Shown piece by piece: positions 28,125-37,120 of a stretch of 55,666 nucleotides of DNA; the stretch's first letter is position 1, and each line of letters opens with the position of its first letter. Location: positions 1-55,666 of the forward strand of contig CAZQTO010000002.1 in the NCBI GenBank assembly GCA_964596375.1. Reading direction: 5' to 3'. A program made the position numbers and the translations under genes. The stretch is from UBA1543 sp964596375 (lineage in GTDB: Bacteria; Pseudomonadota; Zetaproteobacteria; Mariprofundales; Mariprofundaceae). The notes beneath the pieces were generated by a model. That model was not told the DNA's origin. It did no database searches and saw only the letters and a program-made list of their open reading frames with translations.

Positions 28125-29579
28125 ATGACCCCTGTGAATTTCCCGCTTCCCAACGTTATTCCGCTGATTCCGGAGATGTTCGTTGCCACGATGGCGATGG
28201 CCATCCTGATGCTGGACCTGTTTCTGCCCAAGGAAAAAAAGGTCTGGAATGGTTATCTTGCCATCCTGACATGTATTGCTGCTGCAGGCCTTACGCTGCT
28301 GGTCGGTTCGACCGAATCGGTTACCGCCTTCTACGGCTTTTTTGTGCTCGATCCGTTTGCCTCCTATGCCAAGCTGCTGATCTATGCAGGCACGGCATTG
28401 GCCATGATCCTTTCGCTGGATTATATCAAGGAAGAATTCGGTGTCGGCGAATACTATGTCCTGATGCTGTTTGCCATGCTGGGCATGATGATTATGGCTT
28501 CATCCCCGAACTTCGTGACCATGTATCTCGGTCTCGAGCTGATGGCCCTTTGCACCTATGTGCTGGTTGCCTTCCAGCGCGATGTGCTGCGTTCCACCGA
28601 AGCCGGGCTGAAGTATTTCATTCTCGGTTCGCTGGCCTCCGGCATTCTGCTGTATGGCATTAGCTTCCTGTATGGCGTTTCAGGCAGTTTTGATTTTTCC
28701 ACCGTCGGTTCCGGCATCGCGCATAGCGGCAGCGCGGCACATTTTGCTGTGCTGCTAGGTCTGGTCCTGGTCATCGCCGGATTGGCCTTCAAGATTTCGC
28801 TGGCTCCCTTTCATATGTGGACACCGGATGCCTACGAAGGCGCACCGACGCCAATCACTGCCTTTATGTCGGTGGCTCCGAAGGTGGCCGGTCTCGTTAT
28901 CCTTATCCGCGTGTTGGCGGATGCATTGCCCTCGCTGCAGGTCGAGTACGTCACGGTGTTCTCCTGGCTTGCCGTGCTAAGCATGGCTGTCGGTAATCTG
29001 GCGGCGATTGCGCAGCGTAATATTAAGCGCATGCTGGCTTATTCAACCGTCGGCCATATCGGTTTTATTATGCTCGGTGTGATTGCCGGTAATGCCGATG
29101 GCTATGCCGGTGTGCTGGTGTATATGACCATTTACCTGTTCATGAGCATGGGTGCATTTGCCGTGATTGTGTTGATGAATCGCGAAGGCATTCAGGGTGA
29201 GCTGCTGGATGATTTTGCAGGCCTTTCCAAGGTCCGTCCCGGATATGCATTGGCCATGGGCTTGTATCTGTTCTCGCTGGCCGGCATCCCCTTCCTGGGC
29301 GGCTTCTGGGCCAAGTATGTGGTGTTCATTGCTGCCATCGAGTCCGGGCATTTATATCTGGCGATTATCGCCCTGCTGTTCTCGGTTGTTGGTGCGTTTT
29401 ATTACATTCGCGTGGTGAAATACATCTACTTCGATGAGCAGCGGGCTGATTTCAATTTTGTTGAGAATCGTCTGATGCAGGCCGCTGTTGCGGTCACTGC
29501 AATCGCTGTGGTTGCCATCGGCATCTACCCGCAGCCGGTTATCGACATCTGTAAGGCAGCCCTCGGCGGCATTATCTAG
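28125..29579 (+). CDS. nuoN: NADH-quinone oxidoreductase subunit N
   Basis: 484 residues, the third antiporter-like subunit. It has YLGLELMALCTYVLVAFQRD, FKISLAPFHMWTPDAYEGAPTPITAFMSVAPK and KRMLAYSTVGHIGF. It is the last gene of the operon. The 218 bases after it contain no gene, only the promoter of rpmE. Confidence 0.97.
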   Translation: MTPVNFPLPNVIPLIPEMFVATMAMAILMLDLFLPKEKKVWNGYLAILTCIAAAGLTLLVGSTESVTAFYGFFVLDPFASYAKLLIYAGTALAMILSLDYIKEEFGVGEYYVLMLFAMLGMMIMASSPNFVTMYLGLELMALCTYVLVAFQRDVLRSTEAGLKYFILGSLASGILLYGISFLYGVSGSFDFSTVGSGIAHSGSAAHFAVLLGLVLVIAGLAFKISLAPFHMWTPDAYEGAPTPITAFMSVAPKVAGLVILIRVLADALPSLQVEYVTVFSWLAVLSMAVGNLAAIAQRNIKRMLAYSTVGHIGFIMLGVIAGNADGYAGVLVYMTIYLFMSMGAFAVIVLMNREGIQGELLDDFAGLSKVRPGYALAMGLYLFSLAGIPFLGGFWAKYVVFIAAIESGHLYLAIIALLFSVVGAFYYIRVVKYIYFDEQRADFNFVENRLMQAAVAVTAIAVVAIGIYPQPVIDICKAALGGII

Positions 29580-29732
29580 GGTCGTAACACCAGGCCTCTG
29601 GTTCAGCTGGACAGTGTATTAGGTTTCCTCTCTCCGCGTTGGGGGCGGTGAAGCAACGGGCACGACTGAAGTGTGGGGCCTTGCTGGTAAACGTTTTGTG
29701 CAGCTTGGTCCCGGTCGCGGGGCAAAGAACGC

Positions 29733-29761
29733 TTGCAATGAGGATGGGTTCTGAGTATAAA
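29733..29761 (+). promoter_or_regulatory. Strong sigma-70-like promoter before rpmE
   Basis: -35 TTGCAA at 29733-29738, a 17-base spacer and -10 TATAAA at 29756-29761, about 37 bases before the rpmE start. Both boxes are near consensus. It likely drives the ribosomal protein genes rpmE, rplU and rpmA. Confidence 0.65.
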
Positions 29762-29797
29762 TCGCGCCCTTTCAGATTTAACGGGAGTATATTGCAA

Positions 29798-30007
29798 ATG
29801 AAAGCTGGCATTCATCCGGATTACAAAACCTCGAAGGTGGTTTGCTCTTGTGGCAATACCTTTGAAACACGCTCGACCGCGGGCGACATTCATGTCGAAA
29901 TATGTTCGTCATGCCACCCGTTCTACACGGGCAAGCAGAAGATCATGGATACCGAAGGTCGCGTGGAGCGCTTCTACCGCAAGTACGGTAACAAGTCTGC
30001 GAACTAA
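29798..30007 (+). CDS. rpmE: 50S ribosomal protein L31
   Basis: 69 residues starting MKAGIHPDYK at ATG 29798; the frame is open further upstream but the conserved N-terminus fixes the start. Cys16, Cys18, Cys36 and Cys39 form the zinc site, so this is the zinc-binding (C+) form. Such forms are usually repressed or replaced by a C- paralogue under zinc limitation. It lies 31 bp upstream of rplU, an unusual but compact ribosomal protein group. Confidence 0.95.
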   Translation: MKAGIHPDYKTSKVVCSCGNTFETRSTAGDIHVEICSSCHPFYTGKQKIMDTEGRVERFYRKYGNKSAN

Positions 30008-30038
30008 GCGCGCAACGACAACAGGATTGGAGTAGATT

Positions 30039-30521
30039 ATGTATGCAGTAATACAAACCGGTGGTAAACAGTACCGCGTTCAGGAAGGCGATGTCCTGCG
30101 CGTGTCAAAGCTGGCTGAAGAAGCCGGCAAGAAGGTTACCTTCGACAACGTTCTGCTTTTGGGTGAAGGCGAGGCCATCAAGGTCGGCGCCGATGCAGCC
30201 AAGGTGAGCGTCAGCGCTGAAGTGCTGGAGCAGGGTCTGGGCAAGAAGGTGGAAATCTTCAAGAAGCGCCGCCGCAAGCATTCACAGCGCACTATGGGCC
30301 ACCGTCAGGCTTATACTGAAGTGCGTATTACCGCTATCGGTGCAGCCAAGGCTGCGCCTGCTAAAGCTGCCAAGGCCGAACAGCCTGCTGCTGAAGCAAA
30401 GTCAGAAGCCAAGCCTGCCGCCAAGAAGCCGGTAGCCAAGAAGGCTGCTGCAACGGCCGAGGCCAAACCCGCTGCCAAGAAGCCGGCAGCTAAAAAAGCT
30501 GCCGCCAAGAGCGAAGAGTAA
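30039..30521 (+). CDS. rplU: 50S ribosomal protein L21 with long Lys/Ala-rich tail
   Basis: 160 residues. Residues 1 to about 103 are a normal L21 (MYAVIQTGGKQYRV, then KRRRKHSQRTMGHRQ). About 57 further residues consist almost only of Ala, Lys, Glu and Pro, with two near-repeats of AEAKPAAKKP-AKKAAA, like histone-H1-type tails. Canonical L21 lacks this. The tail is in frame and followed 10 bp later by rpmA. It probably makes extra rRNA contacts or extends disordered from the ribosome surface. Confidence 0.95.
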   Translation: MYAVIQTGGKQYRVQEGDVLRVSKLAEEAGKKVTFDNVLLLGEGEAIKVGADAAKVSVSAEVLEQGLGKKVEIFKKRRRKHSQRTMGHRQAYTEVRITAIGAAKAAPAKAAKAEQPAAEAKSEAKPAAKKPVAKKAAATAEAKPAAKKPAAKKAAAKSEE

Positions 30522-30531
30522 GGAGTAGAGC

Positions 30532-30780
30532 ATGGCACATAAAAAAGCAGGCGGTTCATCCCGCAACGGACGCGATTCCAACGCCAAGCGCCTTGGCGTG
30601 AAGAAGTACGGCGGCGAAGCTGTTATTGCCGGTAATATTCTGGTTCGCCAGCGCGGCACCAAGATTCGCCCGGGCGACAATGTCGGCTGTGGTAAGGATT
30701 TTACCCTGTTCGCATTGATCGACGGTCAGGTGGAGTATTTCAAGAAGGCAGGCCGCACGACTGTGCGCATTGCTTCCTGA
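30532..30780 (+). CDS. rpmA: 50S ribosomal protein L27
   Basis: 82 residues with the classic MAHKKAGGSSRNGRDSNAKRLGVKKYGGE N-terminus, which reaches towards the peptidyl transferase centre. It needs no N-terminal processing, unlike the Firmicutes type. It lies 10 bp after rplU and is followed by an intrinsic terminator. Confidence 0.97.
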   Translation: MAHKKAGGSSRNGRDSNAKRLGVKKYGGEAVIAGNILVRQRGTKIRPGDNVGCGKDFTLFALIDGQVEYFKKAGRTTVRIAS

Positions 30781-30802
30781 TTACTTTTCCCTGCAAGGTT
30801 CG

Positions 30803-30831
30803 AAGGGCGCGAGCAATCGCGCCCTTTTTTT
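30803..30831 (+). terminator. Rho-independent terminator after rpmA
   Basis: A perfect GGGCGCGA / TCGCGCCC stem (30805-30812 with 30817-30824, extendable by two A-T pairs) closes a GCAA tetraloop and runs straight into a T-run ending at 30831. It separates the ribosomal genes from obgE. Confidence 0.93.
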
Positions 30832-30866
30832 ATGCATACAAAGGTAGCTGAGGTAGACTGACGGAC

Positions 30867-31886
30867 ATGCGATTTATTGATGAAGTGAATATTGAAGTGC
30901 GCGCCGGCAATGGCGGTGCGGGTTGTGTTGCCTTCCGGCGGGAGAAGTATATCCCCAAGGGTGGCCCCAACGGTGGTGATGGTGGACGCGGCGGGCATGT
31001 GATACTGCTGGCCAGTACACGCAAGAATACCCTGCAGGAGCTATACCTGAGAAAGCGCCTGATTGCCAAAAATGGTCAGCAAGGCAAGGGCTCAGATATG
31101 CATGGGCGCAATGGTGAGGATATCGAAGTTGAGGTACCCGTCGGAACCATGGTGCGTGATGAGGATGGCGAATTGCTGGCCGATCTTAAGATTGCCGGAG
31201 AGCGATATATCATGGCACGCGGCGGTCAGGGGGGGCTGGGGAATGCCAGATTCAAGACCAGCACCAATCAGGCTCCGCGATATGCCCAGCCCGGTGAACC
31301 CGGCGAAGAAGGCAGGCGCATGCTCGAATTGAAGGTGATGGCGGATGTCGGCCTGGTTGGCTTGCCCAATGCCGGCAAATCGACCTTTTTGGCGCGTGTC
31401 TCCAATGCCCATCCGAAGGTGGCGGATTATCCCTTCACCACGCTCAAGCCGATTCTGGGCGAGGTATTCACCGACGATTCGGATGCCTTCGTGGTGGCGG
31501 ACATTCCCGGTCTGATCGGCGGTGCGCACGAAGGCAAGGGTCTCGGCATGCGTTTTCTGCGCCATGTCGAGCGCACCAAATTGCTGCTGCATCTGGTTGA
31601 TGCCGCTAGCCTGAGTGGCGCAGGAATCGCCGATCAGATTGCCGAGGTAGAGGAAGAACTGAAGGGTTACGGCGAGTCGGTATGGGGCAAGACGCGGCTC
31701 CTGGTGGTGAATAAGATTGATGCGCTGGATCAGGAAGAGCGGGACAGCGTGCTCGGGGAAGCCGAGGCCAGCGGATTGCGTACCTTCATGATGTCGGCGG
31801 TGACCGGCGAAGGCGTGAAGGATTTATTGCATGCAGTGTATGGCGAGGTCAAGAAAATGCGTGAAGCAGAGGTGATAGAGGGATGA
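30867..31886 (+). CDS. obgE: GTPase ObgE/CgtA
   Basis: 339 residues. The N-terminal Gly-rich Obg fold (MRFIDEVNIEVRAGNGGAGCVAFRREKYIPKGGP) is followed by a G domain with GLPNAGKST (P-loop), DIPGLIGGAHEGKGLG (G3) and NKID (G4). No long C-terminal extension is present. It acts in late 50S subunit assembly and stress signalling. Its stop overlaps proB by 4 bases. Confidence 0.97.
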   Translation: MRFIDEVNIEVRAGNGGAGCVAFRREKYIPKGGPNGGDGGRGGHVILLASTRKNTLQELYLRKRLIAKNGQQGKGSDMHGRNGEDIEVEVPVGTMVRDEDGELLADLKIAGERYIMARGGQGGLGNARFKTSTNQAPRYAQPGEPGEEGRRMLELKVMADVGLVGLPNAGKSTFLARVSNAHPKVADYPFTTLKPILGEVFTDDSDAFVVADIPGLIGGAHEGKGLGMRFLRHVERTKLLLHLVDAASLSGAGIADQIAEVEEELKGYGESVWGKTRLLVVNKIDALDQEERDSVLGEAEASGLRTFMMSAVTGEGVKDLLHAVYGEVKKMREAEVIEG

Positions 31887-33049
31887 TCCGGCAGCGCTCC
31901 GACATCAAAGGGGCACAGCGTATTGTGGTCAAGATCGGCAGCTCACTGCTAGCCGATAGCGATACGATGGACAGCGGTGCAGGTGGCGTGCAAATGGCGC
32001 GCGTGCAGCGCTTTGCCGATGAAATTGCCGCCTTGCATGCAGCAGGCCGGGAAGTGATTGTGGTGTCCTCAGGTTCAGTAGCCTTGGGGCGGGTTCATCT
32101 TGGCTGGGTGGGGCGCAAGCTTAGTGTGCATGAAAAACAGGCTGCTGCGGCTATTGGCCAGCCAGCCCTCATGCATGCCTACAAGGAGGCATTTTCCGGG
32201 CATGGTATCGGTGTAGCCCAAATGTTGCTCACCGCAGACGATCTGCGTAACCGGCGCCGCTATCTCAATGCCAGCAATACCGGGGAAACACTGTTGTCTG
32301 CCGGTGTGGTGCCGATTGTTAACGAAAACGACACCGTTGTGGTGCAGGAAATTAAATTTGGCGATAACGACAACCTCGGTGCACTGGTCAGCCTGCTGCT
32401 TGATGCCGACCTGCTGGTTATCATGACCGATGTGGATGCCTTGTACGACGCCAACCCGGCTGTCTGCTCCACGGCGCAGCGGATTGGGCTGGTGGAGTCA
32501 ATCACACCTGAGGTGATGGATATGGCCGGTGCAACGAGCAGTCACTTCGGTACTGGCGGCATGGCCAGCAAGCTGAAAGCGGCACGTATCGCCACACGTG
32601 GCGGCGTGGCTACGGCTGTGCTCAGTGGCGACAAGCCCGACACGCTGGCCGCATTGCTTGCTGGTGCGGATATCGGCACCTTGTTTGCCTGCGGTGGCGA
32701 TAGGCAGACCCGGCGCCAGCACTGGATTGCCGAGGTGCTGCATCCTGCCGGGCGTATCGAGATCGATGAGGGTGCTTCCCGGGCTTTGCTTGCCCACGGT
32801 GCAAGTCTTTTGCCGGTCGGCGTGCGTCAAATCGAGGGTGCATTCGACAAGGGTGAATGCGTTGAGATTGCCGCAGGCGGTCAGGTGATAGCGCGCGGCC
32901 TGTGTAATTACAATGCCGAGGAAATGCGCCGCCTGGCAGGCGTTGCCAGCGAGGATATCGAGCGGGTTCTGGGCTATAAGGATTTTTCATCGGTGGTGCA
33001 TCGGGATAATCTGGTTCTGCTGCACGAGAAGGAGGAACAGGCGGGATGA
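31883..33049 (+). CDS. proB: Glutamate 5-kinase
   Basis: 388 residues. An amino-acid kinase domain (IVVKIGSSLLAD, then VPIVNENDTVVVQEIKFGDND and GTGGMASKLKAA) is followed by a C-terminal PUA domain (about 285-365, ALLAHGASLLPVGV). It catalyses the first step of proline synthesis, glutamate to glutamyl-5-phosphate, and is usually feedback-inhibited by proline. It overlaps obgE and proA by 4 bases each. Confidence 0.97.
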   Translation: MIRQRSDIKGAQRIVVKIGSSLLADSDTMDSGAGGVQMARVQRFADEIAALHAAGREVIVVSSGSVALGRVHLGWVGRKLSVHEKQAAAAIGQPALMHAYKEAFSGHGIGVAQMLLTADDLRNRRRYLNASNTGETLLSAGVVPIVNENDTVVVQEIKFGDNDNLGALVSLLLDADLLVIMTDVDALYDANPAVCSTAQRIGLVESITPEVMDMAGATSSHFGTGGMASKLKAARIATRGGVATAVLSGDKPDTLAALLAGADIGTLFACGGDRQTRRQHWIAEVLHPAGRIEIDEGASRALLAHGASLLPVGVRQIEGAFDKGECVEIAAGGQVIARGLCNYNAEEMRRLAGVASEDIERVLGYKDFSSVVHRDNLVLLHEKEEQAG

Positions 33050-34314
33050 CAACAACGATTACGGTACAGGAAACCATGCGTTTGCTTGGCGAACAGGCCA
33101 GGCATGCTGCGGGCATCATGCGCATGGCGAATACGAATGCCAAGAATGAGGCCCTGCGAAGGGCGGCAGCACTGCTGTGCCGCGAAAAGAATGAAATTAT
33201 TGCAGCCAATGCCCTGGATATGGAGGCCGGCAGGAAGGCCGGCCTTGATGCGGCCATGCTCGACAGGCTTGAGCTCACCGCAGCACGTATTGAGACCATG
33301 GCCCTGGGCCTGGAGCAGATTGCCCAACTGCCCGATCCGGTTGGAGAAATCAGCAATCTGGCATTTCGCCCGTCCGGCATTCAGGTTGGTCATATGCGCG
33401 TACCGCTCGGGGTGATCGGCATCATCTACGAATCGCGCCCCAATGTGACGGCCGATGCGGCAGCCCTGTGCCTGAAATCCGGCAATGCAGTGATTCTGCG
33501 CGGCGGTTCCGAGGCGATCCATTCCAACCGCGCTATTGCCGCCTGCCTGCGTCGCGCCATGCTCGACAGTCATCTGCCTCAGGATGCCGTGCAACTGGTG
33601 GATTCCACTGATCGCTCGCTGGTCGGCGAATTGATTCGTGCTGATAAATATGTGGATGTGATTATTCCGCGCGGCGGCAAATCGCTCATCGAGCGTATCG
33701 CCAGCGAGGCACGTGTGCCGGTGATCAAGCATCTGGATGGTATCTGCCATGTGTATGTTGATCGTGCTGCGGATCTGGAGATGGCCAAAAAAATTGCAGT
33801 GAACTCCAAGATGCAGCGCACCGGAGTGTGCAACGCCATGGAGACCCTGCTGGTGCATGCCGCCGTGGCCGATGCCTTTATTCCTGATGTGGCTGCGGCG
33901 CTCGGCGAAGCCGGAGCCACACTCCGCGGTTGCGCGCGCAGCTGTGCTCTGGTGCCCGGCATGCAGGCGGCAAACGAGGCCGATTGGGACACCGAGTATC
34001 TTGAGGCGATTCTGTCGGTACGTGTGGTGGATGATCTTGATGCTGCGATTGAACATATCGCTGCCCATGCTTCGGGGCATACCGAAAGTATTATCACCGC
34101 CGATTATGCGGCGGGCATGCGCTTTTTGCGCGAGGTGGATTCCTCTTCGGTGATGTGGAATGCCAGCACGCGTTTTGCCGACGGTTTCGAATATGGACTG
34201 GGTGCTGAAATCGGCATTTCCACCGACCGCCTGCATGTGCGTGGCCCTGTCGGACTTGAGGGGCTGACCACGCAGAAGTGGGTTGTGCTCGGGCATGGCG
34301 AGGTGCGGGCATAA
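33046..34314 (+). CDS. proA: Glutamate-5-semialdehyde dehydrogenase (gamma-glutamyl phosphate reductase)
   Basis: 422 residues. Conserved segments are PLGVIGIIYESRPNVTADAAALCLKSGNAVILRGGSEA and the catalytic Cys in RTGVCNAMETLLV. The C-terminus has FEYGLGAEIGISTDRLHVRGPVGLEGLTT. It reduces glutamyl phosphate with NADPH, the second step of proline synthesis, and is translationally coupled to proB. Confidence 0.97.
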   Translation: MTTTITVQETMRLLGEQARHAAGIMRMANTNAKNEALRRAAALLCREKNEIIAANALDMEAGRKAGLDAAMLDRLELTAARIETMALGLEQIAQLPDPVGEISNLAFRPSGIQVGHMRVPLGVIGIIYESRPNVTADAAALCLKSGNAVILRGGSEAIHSNRAIAACLRRAMLDSHLPQDAVQLVDSTDRSLVGELIRADKYVDVIIPRGGKSLIERIASEARVPVIKHLDGICHVYVDRAADLEMAKKIAVNSKMQRTGVCNAMETLLVHAAVADAFIPDVAAALGEAGATLRGCARSCALVPGMQAANEADWDTEYLEAILSVRVVDDLDAAIEHIAAHASGHTESIITADYAAGMRFLREVDSSSVMWNASTRFADGFEYGLGAEIGISTDRLHVRGPVGLEGLTTQKWVVLGHGEVRA

Positions 34315-34338
34315 GCGTATCGTTTAGGCGGCAGGGCT

Positions 34339-35004
34339 GTGCAGCCTGAGGCTCGCACTGAATGCATCGGTCTGTTTGGCGGCAGCTTTGATCCGCCGCA
34401 TATCGGGCATGTGGCTTTGGTCGAGGCAGCACTCGACGTGTTGCGACTGTCTGCCGTATGGGTGATTCCAGCCGGAGTTCCGGTGCATCGAACCTTGTCC
34501 GGATACACCACGGCGGCGCAGCGCCTGCACTGGATGCAGCACATCTTTGCCGGGCATGACCGGGTGAGGGTACTGGATTGGGAAGTGATGGCTGCCGAAC
34601 CACAGCCTAGCATCGTTACCTTGCGTCACTTCGTTGCGGCGTTTCCGGAGAAACGAGCTGTGTTGCTGCTTGGTGCCGATGCCTTTGCCGGCATGGACGG
34701 ATGGGTGGATTACCCTGAACATGTGGCGCTGTGCGATGTGGCGGTATTCGGGCGAGAGGCCTGCAGTGCAGAAGGCGCGGGGGCGGCATTTCGTCCGTGC
34801 TTATTGGCCGACTGGCTGATGGGGCCTGCAGCACTTGGTAATCGAGTGGATGTCGGTGTGCCGCTTCCGCATGTGTCGGCCACCGAGGTAAGGTGCATGG
34901 CGGAGCAGAAAAAAAGTCTGGCGGGCAAGGTGCCTGAGTGTGTTCGCCGGCAGATTGAACAGGCCTATGCCGGATCGGCGGCCTTAAAGCAGGAGCGAGA
35001 GTGA
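34339..35004 (+). CDS. nadD: Nicotinate-nucleotide adenylyltransferase
   Basis: 221 residues from GTG 34339. Its nucleotidyltransferase signature GLFGGSFDPPHIGHV has the HxGH motif, and VSATEVR near the C-terminus corresponds to the family's ISSTxxR. It makes nicotinate adenine dinucleotide in NAD synthesis. It sits in the obg-proBA-nadD-rsfS-rlmH block and overlaps rsfS by 4 bases. Confidence 0.93.
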   Translation: MQPEARTECIGLFGGSFDPPHIGHVALVEAALDVLRLSAVWVIPAGVPVHRTLSGYTTAAQRLHWMQHIFAGHDRVRVLDWEVMAAEPQPSIVTLRHFVAAFPEKRAVLLLGADAFAGMDGWVDYPEHVALCDVAVFGREACSAEGAGAAFRPCLLADWLMGPAALGNRVDVGVPLPHVSATEVRCMAEQKKSLAGKVPECVRRQIEQAYAGSAALKQERE

Positions 35005-35363
35005 ATACATCAATTGAGACAATGTGCCGGGAAGTGGTTGAGGCCATTGAAGATAAGAAAGGCTCGGATGTGCTTGTCATCCGGGTTGAGGGGCGCTGCG
35101 CGGTCACCGACCGTTTTGTGCTGGCCTCCGGACGTAACGCGCGACAGCTGATGGCCATGGCGCAGGCGCTGACCGAGGTGGCGCACCGCTACGGCTTTGC
35201 GGCACATATCGAAGGCCGCGAGGCAGCCGAATGGCTGCTCATCGACATGGGCGATATTGTGGTGCATTTGTTCCTTCCCGAGGTGCGAGAATCCTTTCAG
35301 TTAGAGCGCCTGTGGCAGCAGCCGGCGGCGACAGAGCCGGTGGAGAAAGTCGACGCGCAGTGA
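35001..35363 (+). CDS. rsfS: Ribosomal silencing factor RsfS
   Basis: 120 residues from GTG 35001. Conserved motifs include the KKGSDVLVIRV strand, DRFVLASGRNARQL and the EGREAAEWLLIDMGDIVVHLF core. RsfS binds L14 on the 50S subunit and blocks subunit joining in stationary phase. nadD-rsfS-rlmH is a common proteobacterial order. It overlaps rlmH by 4 bases. Confidence 0.95.
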   Translation: MNTSIETMCREVVEAIEDKKGSDVLVIRVEGRCAVTDRFVLASGRNARQLMAMAQALTEVAHRYGFAAHIEGREAAEWLLIDMGDIVVHLFLPEVRESFQLERLWQQPAATEPVEKVDAQ

Positions 35364-35812
35364 AGCTGCGGTTGATTGTTGTCGGACGGGGAGCGGCCGA
35401 TCTGGCCGATTTCGAGGCGCGATTCGTACAGCGCCTGCAGCCTTTCACTTCCTGTTCGATTATCGAGTTGCCCGACGGTAAGGGACGGCAGCCCACGCAG
35501 CGCAAACAGCAGGAAGCTGCATCCATTCTTGCTAAGGCTGGCAAGGGATTTGTGCTGTTTGATGAGCGCGGCAAACAGATGAACAGCATGCAGTGGGCCG
35601 AGTGGTTTGGCGCGCAGCAGGGCGATGCGCAGCTCGATTTTGTTATCGGCGNNNNNNNNNNTGGCGTTCACGACTCGGTGCGTGCCGCGGCTGCCGCGAC
35701 ATGGGGTCTGTCGCAATTGACTCTGCCGCATCAGCTGGTTCGGGTTGTGGCTCTGGAGCAGTTTTACCGTGCCTGGACCATTCTTCGCGGTCATCCCTAC
35801 CATCGGCCATGA
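35360..35812 (+). CDS. rlmH: 23S rRNA pseudouridine-1915 N3-methyltransferase RlmH, interrupted by an assembly gap
   Basis: About 150 codons from GTG 35360. The N-terminus KLRLIVVGRG and the C-terminus TLPHQLVRVVALEQFYRAW...HPYHRP are diagnostic of this SPOUT methyltransferase. Ten Ns (35652-35661) replace bases in the Gly-rich SAM-binding loop after DFVIG. Compared with the family (IGGxxG), four unknown codons is one too many, so the run of Ns is probably a nominal length. The frame is preserved either way. The stop overlaps the envC-like ATG. Confidence 0.93.
   Translation: MKLRLIVVGRGAADLADFEARFVQRLQPFTSCSIIELPDGKGRQPTQRKQQEAASILAKAGKGFVLFDERGKQMNSMQWAEWFGAQQGDAQLDFVIGXXXXGVHDSVRAAAAATWGLSQLTLPHQLVRVVALEQFYRAWTILRGHPYHRP
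35652..35661. other. Assembly gap (10 N)
   Basis: Ten undetermined bases inside rlmH. A real gap of about 7 bases would give the usual loop length, so the N count is likely a placeholder. Confidence 0.99.
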
Positions 35813-36963
35813 TGTTTTTTCCCCGACTGTTACTCCTTGCATTATTGTTGCTGACCGGTCTTCTGCCAGGCCAAGCTGTGGCGGGCGATGCCCGCTTGCA
35901 ATTGGAGCAGATACGTCAGCAGCGCGCTGAACTCAAACAGGTCCGGGAGACGCTTGAAAAGCAACTGGGCAAGCTGGGTCAGGAGCTGATGCAGGTGGAC
36001 ACATTGCTGGTGTCAGCCTCTGCTGAGGCGCGACAGGCCCAGTCGGATGTGCGCGATGCGGACAGCCGTATCGCGGCCTTAAAAGATCAGCAGAGCGTAC
36101 TGCTCGGCAAGACCAGGCGCTTGAAAGAACATATGCAGCATGAGGCAGTGCTGGCCTATCGGCAGGCCGGCAAATCCGCTCTGTGGCTGGATATGTTGTT
36201 TGATGCGAGGGTTGCGGATATACCGCACCGGCAATATTTGCTGTCACAACTGGTGCAACGGCAACAGCAGGACAGGATTGAATACACACAGCTTCAGCAG
36301 GAGTTGGCCTTCACGCAAAGCGAACTGGAGAAGCAGCGGATAGCCTTGGACGGTTTGCGCGTGGTCAAGGAAAAGCGCCAGAAGGAGTTGCAGGAGGCAC
36401 GGGGCGGCAAGCAGAAGTTATGGGAGAAGGTAAGGCGCGATTCCGGCTTGAAGGCTGAGCGTGATGCACAGCTGGCGCGTCAGGAGAAGGCGCTGATGAA
36501 GCTTCTCAAGGGGCTCGGCTCCACCCTGCTTAATACGGACAATGTAGACGACTGGAAGCCGATTCGGCAGCTGAAGGGAAGCCTGCGCTGGCCGATTAAC
36601 GGACGTATCGTGGCAGGCTTTCATTCCCCAACAGCGCCCGGTCGGGCCAGTCTGGCCGGTGTTCAGCTTGCACCGCGTCATGGCGGTGGGCAGGTTAAGG
36701 CGATTGCCGCCGGGCAGGTGCGATATGCAGACTGGTTCGGGGGTTATGGCCTGATGGTGATTGTGGATCATGGGGATGGCCTTATGACGGTTTATGCGCA
36801 CAATGATGCGCTGTACAAGCGCCTCGGTGACTGGGTGGCCGAGGGGGATGTGCTTGCCGATCCCGGTAGCACGGGCTGGGTACAGAAGAAGCGGCTGTAT
36901 TTCGAGGTGCGCGATGCCGGGAAACCGGTGAATCCGCAGCGCTGGTGTCGCCGCAGGGGTTGA
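35809..36963 (+). CDS. envC: EnvC-like murein hydrolase activator (degenerate LytM/M23 domain)
   Basis: 384 residues from ATG 35809 (a second ATG follows directly). It has a signal peptide (1 to about 25, LLLLALLLLTGLLPGQAVAG), a long coiled coil (about 30-240) and a C-terminal LytM domain (about 260-380). The zinc ligands of active M23 peptidases are missing: the H-x-G-x-D site reads LAGVQLAPRH and the final HxH reads LYFEVR, as in E. coli EnvC. EnvC-type proteins activate AmiA/AmiB amidases at the septum instead of cutting murein. Neighbour ctpA fits an envelope maintenance group. Confidence 0.88.
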   Translation: MMFFPRLLLLALLLLTGLLPGQAVAGDARLQLEQIRQQRAELKQVRETLEKQLGKLGQELMQVDTLLVSASAEARQAQSDVRDADSRIAALKDQQSVLLGKTRRLKEHMQHEAVLAYRQAGKSALWLDMLFDARVADIPHRQYLLSQLVQRQQQDRIEYTQLQQELAFTQSELEKQRIALDGLRVVKEKRQKELQEARGGKQKLWEKVRRDSGLKAERDAQLARQEKALMKLLKGLGSTLLNTDNVDDWKPIRQLKGSLRWPINGRIVAGFHSPTAPGRASLAGVQLAPRHGGGQVKAIAAGQVRYADWFGGYGLMVIVDHGDGLMTVYAHNDALYKRLGDWVAEGDVLADPGSTGWVQKKRLYFEVRDAGKPVNPQRWCRRRG

Positions 36964-37120
36964 GCCAGGCGATGAATAAGCAGTTTGGGGCAACAGTTAT
37001 TTTGTCCCGGCTCACAGAGTCAGGCGGCTGCATGCATGATGCTGGCAACTGAAAAATATAATGAAGGAATGCGCTGCGATGTTGCAACGGACTCCTAATG
37101 CGATGAAACAGGATGGATAT

